Assembly: GCA_964388575.1 (NCBI GenBank)
Contig: CAYMAZ010000011.1
Location: 1-64,000, forward strand
Length of the DNA: 64,000 nt
DNA from: CAYMAZ01 sp964388575
GTDB taxonomy: Bacteria > Bacteroidota > Bacteroidia > Bacteroidales > DTU049
Direction: 5' to 3'
The notes under the pieces are model-generated. The model was not told the origin of the DNA. It did not search any database and was given only the letters and a program-made list of their open reading frames with translations. Positions 1 through 6,936 of the stretch are shown piece by piece (position 1 is the first letter of the stretch; the number at the start of each line of letters is the position of its first letter). A program made the translations under genes and the position numbers.

Positions 1-286
1 GAATAATCAGAGGTGCTGAAAGTTGAACGAGATCAGGTGTTCCAACAACAGACATCCTGCCTGAGCGCGGAATTCCGATAATCTTGGAGTTTGCAACCGG
101 GGCCTTGACATCGGTGATATGAAAGCCATCCAGATTAAACTCAACAATTGATTCTCCTTTTGAGGAACTGATCAGTTGAGGGTAAAAATCAGAGGCTGTA
201 CTTTTGTTGATGGTATACCATTGGGATTGTGAAGAAAGTGATAAAAATAAAGAGGATAAAATAATTGAACTAAAGAATTTTTTCAT
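1..286 (-). CDS. N-terminal part of a secreted protein, gingipain-propeptide-like (runs off the window)
   Basis: The reading frame is open from an ATG at 286 down to base 1, so only the first 95 or so residues are present. It begins with a typical signal peptide (MKKFFSSIILSSLFLSLSS). The rest includes a stretch reading SVVGTPDLVQLSAPLII. That resembles the 'G.P.LP....i.iP' pattern in the N-terminal propeptides of Peptidase C25 (gingipain-type) and other T9SS-exported proteins. This family assignment rests on one short motif. The mature domain lies outside the window, so protease activity cannot be claimed. It is divergent from the peptidylarginine-deiminase-like gene at 479, with an AT-rich 192-bp spacer that must hold both promoters. 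Confidence 0.6.
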   Translation of the reverse strand, partial: MKKFFSSIILSSLFLSLSSQSQWYTINKSTASDFYPQLISSSKGESIVEFNLDGFHITDVKAPVANSKIIGIPRSGRMSVVGTPDLVQLSAPLII

Positions 287-478
287 AACAATTGATTAAA
301 TTAAATACAATTCAGACATAACCATTTGCAAAAATACTTAATATTTATAATTATTTTGCTATTCATAAGTCTGTTGTTAATGAATATTTTAAAATTTTTA
401 CTTTTTTTGTCAAATTTCTAAAAAAACGCTTTAATTTTGGTGCTTTTCATAATAGCATTCAATCACAAAAACACGTTT

Positions 479-2248
479 ATGAAATTCATTTACCTTTCAA
501 CATTCATTCAGGCTATATGCATTCTGGTTACATCCCACCTTTATGCTCAGGATCTTCCACATCATATGACAGAAACAGAACGGATTTCATGGCCTGCAAT
601 GTATCAACAGGCACTACTGGACTCAAAGATAGTTGCACCACCACCTGGACCAGTTCGTGCTCCCGGAGAATGGGAAGAGTTGCAGGCTTTATCTATTACG
701 TGGACTTCTTATACTTCCATCCTGAGAGAAGTTGTCAGGCATGCTCAGACGGAATGTAAAGTCATAATCAACTGTACTGATTCAAATTCTGTTAAAACGT
801 ACCTTACAAGCGGCAATGTGCCCCTTACTTCAAACCTCATTTTCAACATAGTTCCATTTAATTCAGTTTGGATAAGAGATTACGGGTCACAATCCGTATA
901 TCAGAATGATGTTGCAGATTTATTTCTGATAGACTGGAAATACAACAGGCTAAACCGTCCTCTGGACGATGCCTTGCCAGCAACGCATGCCAATCTTCTT
1001 GGATTGCCATTTTATGAAATGAATGCCACTCCCTATCTGCTTGTTGCAACAGGGGGAAATCTGATGCACGACGGTTTCGGAACAGCAATGTCATCAAAAC
1101 TAATACTTGATGAAAATCCGTCTCTTTCAGAGAGTCAAATAAACACTCTAGCATCTCAATTTTGGGGAACATCCAGATACATAAAATTTGATGTATTACC
1201 CTATGACGGGATACACCATATTGACATGCACATGAAACTTCTTGATGAAGAAACCATTCTTTTTGGGGAGTATCCAACAGGAATCTCAGATGGTCCACAG
1301 ATTGAGGCCAATCTGCAGTATCTGCTGGCAAACTACAATTCTGTATTCGGAACTCCCTATAAAATTGTCAGAATTCCCATGCCATCAAATGCAGCAGGAA
1401 CAAGTTGGCCAAGTACAGGCGCTTATTACCGGACATACACAAACGGAGTATTTGTAAATAAAACATTTATATATCCTACATATTACGAGAAATATGACAC
1501 CACTGCAACCAGAATCTATTCAGAAGCGTTACCGGGTTACAAACTTGTCGGAATTGACAGTGATGACGGAAGCAGCCCCATAATCAGTGCAAGTGGATCA
1601 ATCCATTGTATAACCAATAATATACATGTTCAGGATCCATTGCTGATTTCACATAAAAGACTTGAAAACACAGATTCTGTCGGCCCCTATCAGGTGCAAG
1701 CCAGAATTCAACACCGGACAGGCATCATGTCGGCAACTTTGTATCATACAATAGACACGAGTCTTGCATTCTCATCAGTTCCAATGACACTTGCTGATTC
1801 CTTAAGCAATATCTGGACAGGAAATATTTCCACATACCCTGCAGGAGCAACAGTATATTATTATATCGGAGCAACATCAGTTTCAAATAAAACACAGGTC
1901 AGGCCGATCACTGCTCCTGACGGTTTCTGGAAATTTACTATTTCTGTTCTGGCAGGACTTGAGGATAATCAAGAGATTGAAACACACATCTCACTCAAAA
2001 ATCCTTTTCCGAATCCTGCAAGAGCAATAACATGTATACCCATAGAATCTTCGGGGCATTTTCAATGCAGTATCGGGCTCTACGACATCAACGGCAGAAA
2101 GGTTGAACCAATATTTGAAGGGCAACTGAAACCCGGCCCCAATTATTTCTTTTTCAACGCCACTCATATGGATTCGGGAGTATATCTCATCAGATTAGAA
2201 AGTGACCATATTACAGAAACCAAAAAAATCATTGTATATGGTTACTAA
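479..2248 (+). CDS. Secreted peptidylarginine/agmatine deiminase-family protein with T9SS sorting domain
   Basis: 589 residues from the ATG at 479. The frame extends upstream to a TTG at 437, but the ATG directly precedes a clear signal peptide ending YAQ. The catalytic fold is the PAD_porph/agmatine deiminase family, which hydrolyses guanidino groups through a Cys. Visible are IRDYG with D134, HID with H247 and D249, the N327 region (NKTFIYP) and GSIHC with C377. The order matches Porphyromonas PPAD (Asp130, His236, Asp238, Asn297, Cys351, recalled from the literature). After the Asp motif comes YNRLNRPLDD, with R157 and R160 where PPAD has the substrate-carboxylate arginines. An Ig-like segment (about 390-490) and a C-terminal sorting domain (about 500-589, with NPFPNPA and GVYLIRL) follow, so export to the cell surface by T9SS is expected. 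The substrate, peptidyl-arginine or a small guanidine, is inferred only. Confidence 0.88.
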   Translation: MKFIYLSTFIQAICILVTSHLYAQDLPHHMTETERISWPAMYQQALLDSKIVAPPPGPVRAPGEWEELQALSITWTSYTSILREVVRHAQTECKVIINCTDSNSVKTYLTSGNVPLTSNLIFNIVPFNSVWIRDYGSQSVYQNDVADLFLIDWKYNRLNRPLDDALPATHANLLGLPFYEMNATPYLLVATGGNLMHDGFGTAMSSKLILDENPSLSESQINTLASQFWGTSRYIKFDVLPYDGIHHIDMHMKLLDEETILFGEYPTGISDGPQIEANLQYLLANYNSVFGTPYKIVRIPMPSNAAGTSWPSTGAYYRTYTNGVFVNKTFIYPTYYEKYDTTATRIYSEALPGYKLVGIDSDDGSSPIISASGSIHCITNNIHVQDPLLISHKRLENTDSVGPYQVQARIQHRTGIMSATLYHTIDTSLAFSSVPMTLADSLSNIWTGNISTYPAGATVYYYIGATSVSNKTQVRPITAPDGFWKFTISVLAGLEDNQEIETHISLKNPFPNPARAITCIPIESSGHFQCSIGLYDINGRKVEPIFEGQLKPGPNYFFFNATHMDSGVYLIRLESDHITETKKIIVYGY

Positions 2249-2342
2249 ATAATTTTATCAATGGTAAGCAACCCTGAAAAATCCCTATAGGAATGCATGC
2301 TTTGATAAATTGCTACGGAAAATTAAAATTTTTCAAACATAA

Positions 2343-2373
2343 TTTGTTAATTCAAAAAATGTTTGTAATTTTG
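2343..2373 (+). promoter_or_regulatory. Bacteroidetes-type promoter for rplM operon
   Basis: TTTG at 2343-2346 and TAATTTTG at 2366-2373 are separated by exactly 19 bases. This fits the Bacteroidetes primary sigma-factor consensus (TTTG-N19/20-TAnnTTTG). Transcription would start near 2380, giving a short leader with GGAAAGGA ahead of the rplM ATG at 2406. Confidence 0.75.
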
Positions 2374-2405
2374 CAACCCATTTAAATCAGGAAAGGATAT
2401 TTGTC

Positions 2406-2861
2406 ATGGATACATTAAGTTACAAAACAGTTTCAGCAAACAATCAGACAGTAAATAAAGAATGGTTGATAATTGATGCAGAAGGTCAGACTTTAGGTCG
2501 TTTTGCATCAAGAGTGGCCTTCATACTCAGAGGCAAACACAAGACCAATTTCACTCCACATGTTGATTGCGGTGACAATGTGATCATCATAAATGCTGAT
2601 AAAGTGAAACTTACAGGAAATAAAATAAATCAAAAAACATATATTCGTCATACCGGTTATCCCGGAGGACAACGTGAACGCACAGTTCAGGAAATGTTTA
2701 CAAGATTTCCTGAAAGAGTTGTTGAGATGGCAGTTAAGCGTATGTTGCCAAAAAACAAGCTCGGAAGTGAGCTTTACAGAAATCTGTATGTATATTCAGG
2801 AACTGCGCACAAGCACGAAGCACAACAACCCAAGACATTTGACATCAAAAACATTAAATAA
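2406..2861 (+). CDS. rplM: 50S ribosomal protein L13
   Basis: 151 residues, full length for bacterial L13, an early-assembling large-subunit protein that binds 23S rRNA. The family landmarks are clear: EWLIIDAEGQTLGRFAS near the N-terminus, the INADKVKLTGNK block, RHTGYPGG and AVKRMLPKNKLG. It is the first gene of the translation operon rplM-rpsI-rpsB-tsf. The stop lies 11 bases before rpsI, the usual rplM-rpsI pairing in bacteria. Expression is explained by the consensus promoter at 2343-2373. Nothing is unusual in length or sequence. Confidence 0.98.
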   Translation: MDTLSYKTVSANNQTVNKEWLIIDAEGQTLGRFASRVAFILRGKHKTNFTPHVDCGDNVIIINADKVKLTGNKINQKTYIRHTGYPGGQRERTVQEMFTRFPERVVEMAVKRMLPKNKLGSELYRNLYVYSGTAHKHEAQQPKTFDIKNIK

Positions 2862-2872
2862 ACTTTCCCAGC

Positions 2873-3259
2873 ATGAACGTTATCAATAAAATTGGAAGAA
2901 GAAAAAAGGCAATTGCACGTATATATATGACTCCCGGCAATGGAAATATTGTTGTAAACGGGCGAGACATGGAAAAATACTTTACGACAGAAACTTTAAA
3001 GTATGTAGTAAATCAACCATTTGCGCTCACCGATACTACAGGAAAATATGACATTAAAGTTAACCTTGACGGAGGTGGTATTGCAGGACAGGCAGAAGCA
3101 TTACGGCTTGCAATTTCACGTGCACTTGTTGAGATTGATGCTGAAAACAGATTGCGTTTAAAGCCCCACGGATTGCTTCGTCGTGATCCCAGGATGGTTG
3201 AAAGAAAAAAACCGGGAAGACCCAAAGCCAGAAAAAGGTTTCAGTTTTCAAAGCGTTAA
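2873..3259 (+). CDS. rpsI: 30S ribosomal protein S9
   Basis: 128 residues ending in the universal basic tail KRFQFSKR, whose last arginine contacts P-site tRNA in the ribosome. The N-terminal NKIGRRKKAIARIYMTPG block and the central LDGGGIAGQAEALRLAISRAL block are diagnostic of S9. It is 11 bases downstream of rplM and certainly co-transcribed. A 98-base gap with no gene separates it from rpsB; that gap could act as an rpsB leader, but I do not recognise a specific structured leader in it. Confidence 0.98.
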   Translation: MNVINKIGRRKKAIARIYMTPGNGNIVVNGRDMEKYFTTETLKYVVNQPFALTDTTGKYDIKVNLDGGGIAGQAEALRLAISRALVEIDAENRLRLKPHGLLRRDPRMVERKKPGRPKARKRFQFSKR

Positions 3260-3357
3260 GATTTCTTTCCGGAACGTGTTTAGTATCCAAATCTTCAGGA
3301 CCACATTGGTGCTACCTCAAGATTGAATTCAGTGAATGTAAACATAAATTATAAATA

Positions 3358-4233
3358 ATGAAACAATTAACTTTCGAACAATTACTTGATGCAGGTTGCC
3401 ACTTTGGTCACCTTAAAAGAAAATGGAATCCGAATATGGCTCCTTATATTTTTATGGAGCGAAACGGAATTCATGTCATTGATCTTTACAAAACAATTGC
3501 AAAGCTTGAAGAAGCTGCCAATGCAATTAAACAGGTTGCCAAATCAAACAAAAAAATACTGTTCATCGGCACCAAAAAACAAGCAAAGGAACTCGTCGCC
3601 AATGCTAGTAAAAATGCTGGCATGCCATATGTAGTAGAGCGCTGGCCTGGTGGTCTTCTTACAAATTTTGCTACCATTCGCAAGTCTGTCAAGAAAATGA
3701 CGAATATTGACAAAATGATGGAAGATCCCTCATTTACCAATATATCAAAAAGGGAAAGACTTCAACTTGCCCGAGAACGTGCAAAACTTGAAAAGAATCT
3801 TGGAAGTATTTCAGATCTTACCAAAATTCCTGCTGCACTGTTTATTGTTGACATTAATAAAGAACACATTGCTGTTGCTGAAGCACGTAAACTGAATATT
3901 CCTACATTTGCCATTGTTGATACCAACACAAATCCTTTGCTGATTGATTTTCCAATTCCTGCAAATGATGATGCTGCAAAATCCATCGGGTTAATTCTGG
4001 ATTATATTAGTGATGCCGTTGTTGAAGGCCTTGAAGAAAGAAAAGCAGAAAAAGATTACAGCGAATATGTTGAAGAAGAAACTGATGACAACTCTGTTTC
4101 CATCCCGGAAGTTGATGAAGATGCGATTATTGAAAAGCATATAGCAACAAAACCAGCCGGTAAGGAGATCAAGCTGGATATTGATGATGATGAAAGTTCC
4201 AAAACGGCTAAAAAAGTTACAAAAAAGAAATAA
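3358..4233 (+). CDS. rpsB: 30S ribosomal protein S2, with long charged C-terminal extension
   Basis: 291 residues. Residues 1-230 are canonical S2 (LLDAGCHFGHLKRKWNP, the KKILFIGTKKQA block, ERWPGGLLTNF, PAALFIVDINKEHIAV, PTFAIVDTNTNP). S2 completes the small subunit and is needed to recruit S1 where S1 is used. The final 60 or so residues form a low-complexity acidic tail ending in a lysine cluster (KTAKKVTKKK). Such tails are common in S2 of this phylum but make it longer than the 240 or so residues of E. coli S2. tsf follows after 24 bases, the conserved rpsB-tsf pair. Confidence 0.98.
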   Translation: MKQLTFEQLLDAGCHFGHLKRKWNPNMAPYIFMERNGIHVIDLYKTIAKLEEAANAIKQVAKSNKKILFIGTKKQAKELVANASKNAGMPYVVERWPGGLLTNFATIRKSVKKMTNIDKMMEDPSFTNISKRERLQLARERAKLEKNLGSISDLTKIPAALFIVDINKEHIAVAEARKLNIPTFAIVDTNTNPLLIDFPIPANDDAAKSIGLILDYISDAVVEGLEERKAEKDYSEYVEEETDDNSVSIPEVDEDAIIEKHIATKPAGKEIKLDIDDDESSKTAKKVTKKK

Positions 4234-4257
4234 ATAACATTTTAAATTAAGTAGACT

Positions 4258-5094
4258 ATGGCGAATATAACAGCGCAAGATATAAATAAACTCCGCAAAA
4301 TGACAGGAGTTGGTATGATGGATTGCAAACAGGCACTTACAGAAGCTGAAGGTGATTTTGACAAAGCAATAGAAATTCTGCGTAAAAAAGGACAAAAAGT
4401 TGCAAGCAAACGTGCTGACAGAGAGACATCAGAAGGAATTGCAATTGCCAGGACAACAGACGACAATACTTTTGGTATTGCTTTTGTCCTCACCTGTGAA
4501 ACAGATTTTGTTGCAAAGGGTGATGATTTCGTAAAAGCAGCTAATGACATTATGAATGTAGCCATGAATGGTAAATTTAAAACCATTGAAGATCTGAATG
4601 CAGCAAAACTTCTCAATGAGAACAAAACTGTCGGAGAACTCATCAATGATCTGCTTGGAAAAATTCAGGAAAAGATTGAAATTGCTGCATACACAATTCA
4701 CGAGGCACCTTTTGTAATGGATTATACACACCACAACAAAAAGATTTCCACACTTGTCAGTTTTAACAAGCAGGTCAGTGGAATTATCGAGGCTGGAAAG
4801 GATATTGCAATGCAAATAGCTGCAATGGCTCCTGTTTCTATTGATGAAACTTCAGTTTCATCTGAAATCATTGAAAAAGAGCTTGACATTGCACGTGACC
4901 AGGTTCGTCAGGAAGGCAAACCGGAAGAAATGGTAGAAAAAATCGCTCAGGGAAAACTGAACAAATTTTTCAAGGAAAACACATTAATGAGTCAGGCATT
5001 TATTAAAGACGGAAACATGAATGTGAAATCATATCTGGAATCCATTGACAAAGAACTTAATGTCTTATCATTCAACAGATTAACAGTGTCCTAA
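4258..5094 (+). CDS. tsf: Elongation factor Ts
   Basis: 278 residues. EF-Ts regenerates EF-Tu-GTP by nucleotide exchange. The N-terminal UBA-like domain reads ITAQDINKLRKMTGVGMMDCKQAL, and the TDFVAKGDDF motif that enters the EF-Tu nucleotide site is intact as CETDFVAKGDDF. Both core subdomains and the C-terminal module (KFFKENTLMSQAFIKD) are present, so the protein is complete. It closes the rplM-rpsI-rpsB-tsf operon: a strong intrinsic terminator lies 25 bases beyond its stop. Confidence 0.98.
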   Translation: MANITAQDINKLRKMTGVGMMDCKQALTEAEGDFDKAIEILRKKGQKVASKRADRETSEGIAIARTTDDNTFGIAFVLTCETDFVAKGDDFVKAANDIMNVAMNGKFKTIEDLNAAKLLNENKTVGELINDLLGKIQEKIEIAAYTIHEAPFVMDYTHHNKKISTLVSFNKQVSGIIEAGKDIAMQIAAMAPVSIDETSVSSEIIEKELDIARDQVRQEGKPEEMVEKIAQGKLNKFFKENTLMSQAFIKDGNMNVKSYLESIDKELNVLSFNRLTVS

Positions 5095-5113
5095 AAATTC
5101 TTTAAAAGCTGTA

Positions 5114-5152
5114 ATAAAAAAGCCCTGTCTGAAAATACAGGGCTTTTTTTGT
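5114..5152 (+). terminator. Intrinsic terminator after tsf
   Basis: An 8-bp perfect stem (AGCCCTGT at 5121-5128 with ACAGGGCT at 5137-5144) and an 8-base loop are followed by a run of eight T. An A-run precedes the stem, so it could also pair further. It separates the ribosomal operon from pyrH. Confidence 0.9.
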
Positions 5153-5206
5153 TTCTGAAAAATACATACATATCTTTTTTGTAATTTTACAGCCAAAGAA
5201 TGACAT

Positions 5207-5911
5207 ATGAAATACAAAAGAATACTATTAAAATTAAGCGGTGAATCACTGATGGGAAATCAGGCATACGGCATATCTGCCGATCAGCTCAGATATTATG
5301 CAGAAGAAATTCAGAGTATCGTTCGGAATGGGATTCAGGTCGGTATTGTTATTGGTGGCGGTAATATTTTCAGGGGTATTCAGGGGTCAGAAAAGGGATT
5401 TGACAGGATTGACGGAGATTATCTTGGAATGCTTGCAACAATCATGAACAGTCTTGCTTTAAAATCCGAACTGGAAAAGCAACACATTAAAACTATCGTC
5501 TTTTCGGGACTTGAAATACAACCACTCTGCAGCAAGATGCATTCTTCAACAGCACAACATTTTATTGATCAGGGCTATGTTGCAATCATTGCAGGTGGAA
5601 CAGGAAATCCTTTCTTCACCACAGACAGTGCAGCAGCGTTGAGAGCTCTTGAAATTCATTCTGAAATCCTGCTCAAAGGTACCCGCGTTGACGGAGTCTA
5701 CAGTGCAGACCCTGAAAAACATGCAGATGCTGTAAAATATGAAAAACTTCAATTTGATGAAGCGTATGAAAAAGGCTTAAACATCATGGATCTAACAGCA
5801 TTTACTTTATGCAGGGAAAACAAATTACCCGTCATTGTTTTTGACATAAACACAAAAGGCAATCTGTTAAAAATTATGAACGGTGAAAAAATTGGGACAC
5901 TGATCTCATAA
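5207..5911 (+). CDS. pyrH: UMP kinase
   Basis: 234 residues, the expected size for bacterial UMP kinase, which converts UMP to UDP with ATP in pyrimidine synthesis. It belongs to the amino-acid-kinase fold: RILLKLSGESLMG at the N-terminus, GGGNIFRG at about residues 48-55, GGTGNPFFTTDSAAALRA in the middle, and VFDIN..GNL near the end. It lies 112 bases after tsf, past the terminator, and so should have its own promoter; a TAATTTTA box at 5182-5189 is a candidate. The conserved tsf-pyrH-frr order is kept, with a small membrane protein between pyrH and frr. Confidence 0.98.
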   Translation: MKYKRILLKLSGESLMGNQAYGISADQLRYYAEEIQSIVRNGIQVGIVIGGGNIFRGIQGSEKGFDRIDGDYLGMLATIMNSLALKSELEKQHIKTIVFSGLEIQPLCSKMHSSTAQHFIDQGYVAIIAGGTGNPFFTTDSAAALRALEIHSEILLKGTRVDGVYSADPEKHADAVKYEKLQFDEAYEKGLNIMDLTAFTLCRENKLPVIVFDINTKGNLLKIMNGEKIGTLIS

Positions 5912-5932
5912 TTTCAAACTTCAAAAATTTCG

Positions 5933-5940
5933 TATTTTTG
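5933..5940 (+). promoter_or_regulatory. Candidate -7 box ahead of the 2TM protein gene
   Basis: TATTTTTG at 5933-5940 fits the Bacteroidetes -7 consensus TAnnTTTG and lies 19 bases before the ATG at 5960. No good TTTG is seen at the -33 position, so this is a weak call. Confidence 0.4.
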
Positions 5941-5959
5941 CAAAATCTAAAGAAATACA

Positions 5960-6295
5960 ATGGACACCAACCCATTTGAATACAAATACCATGAACAGTT
6001 AAGGGAAAAAGCACGTTCAATCGTCAATTTCAAGATGCACAGAACAGTGTTTTTACTAGCCAATATTTTAATCTGGCTCGTCAATATGTTTTTATATTTT
6101 GCATTTCAACTCACATGGGTTTGGGCAATTTTTCCCACCTCAATCTGGGCTGTTATACTGATTTTTCATTATTTCTGGGTCTTTAAATGGAACAACGACA
6201 GGATTGAAAATGAATATCAGAAACTTTTAAGAAAAGGAAGCAAAACTGACAAAATATTGAAGGATTCTTCGACAGCAAACAACCAAACAAAATAA
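5960..6295 (+). CDS. 2TM domain-containing membrane protein
   Basis: 111 residues with two hydrophobic helices, about 29-52 and 56-77. A basic N-terminal helix (HEQLREKARSIVNFKMHR) and a charged C-terminal tail flank them. This is the layout of the small '2TM domain' family, whose function is unknown and which in some proteins is fused to histidine kinases. It sits 48 bases after pyrH and 20 bases before frr on the same strand, so it is probably co-expressed with them in part. I infer an inner-membrane location. No catalytic motif is visible. Confidence 0.8.
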   Translation: MDTNPFEYKYHEQLREKARSIVNFKMHRTVFLLANILIWLVNMFLYFAFQLTWVWAIFPTSIWAVILIFHYFWVFKWNNDRIENEYQKLLRKGSKTDKILKDSSTANNQTK

Positions 6296-6315
6296 AAAAT
6301 TAAAATTCATACCAT

Positions 6316-6879
6316 ATGACAGACGACTCAATACTCCTTTTGGAAGAAACAGAAGAGCAGATGCAGCAGGCATTTGCCTATCTGGAAAAAGAACTTCTGA
6401 AAATCAGGGCAGGAAAAGCATCACCTCAGATTCTGGAAGATATTAAAATTGATTATTACGGCACAATGACTCCGCTCAATCAAACAGCAAATATCAATAC
6501 TCCGGATGCACGGACAATCGTTATTCAAGCCTGGGACAAGAGTATTCTTGGTGTGATTGAAAAAGCCATTCTTGCAGCGAATCTGGGATTTACACCTATG
6601 AACAACGGTGAGGTACTAAGAATCAACATCCCTCCTATCACAGAAGAAAGGAGAAAAGAACTTGTCAAGAAGGCCAAGCAAGAAGCAGAAAATGCCCGAA
6701 TTGCGATCAGGAATCTCAGGCGTAGTGCAAATGAGAAAGCCAAGAAACTTGAAAAAGATGGTGTTCCTGAAGATGAAGTAAAGTTACTTGAAAAAGAAAT
6801 TCAGGACTTGACTGACAAGTGTATAGAAAAGGTTGATAAACTGGTTGAAGGTAAGGAAAAAGAAATTCTTACCATTTAA
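6316..6879 (+). CDS. frr: Ribosome recycling factor
   Basis: 187 residues, full length for RRF, which with EF-G splits post-termination ribosomes. Diagnostic blocks are KELLKIRAGKASPQILEDIKIDYYG, the TPLNQTANINTPDARTI segment, INIPPITEERRKELVKKAKQEAENA and the C-terminal helix with KEIQDLTDKCIEKVDKLVEGKEKEI. It ends the plus-strand translation block and converges on the TonB receptor 57 bases downstream. Confidence 0.98.
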   Translation: MTDDSILLLEETEEQMQQAFAYLEKELLKIRAGKASPQILEDIKIDYYGTMTPLNQTANINTPDARTIVIQAWDKSILGVIEKAILAANLGFTPMNNGEVLRINIPPITEERRKELVKKAKQEAENARIAIRNLRRSANEKAKKLEKDGVPEDEVKLLEKEIQDLTDKCIEKVDKLVEGKEKEILTI

Positions 6880-6902
6880 TTACAGGACTGAAGTTCAGAG
6901 TG

Positions 6903-6925
6903 ATTCCAGTCGTTTACACTGGAAT
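6903..6925. terminator. Hairpin between convergent frr and TonB-receptor genes
   Basis: An 8-bp inverted repeat (ATTCCAGT at 6903-6910 with ACTGGAAT at 6918-6925) lies in the 57-base convergent spacer. It lacks a clear T-run on either side, so it is a transcription-stop candidate only. Confidence 0.4.
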
Positions 6926-6936
6926 GACAGGATTGT

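Noticed and set aside
858..1331. 157-codon open frame on the minus strand
   Set aside because: It lies wholly inside the deiminase gene, has no signal or domain, and is a shadow of the well-supported plus-strand gene.
3260..3357. Structured rpsB leader or riboswitch
   Set aside because: The 98-base gap is suggestive, but I could not find a convincing stem or a known leader motif in it.
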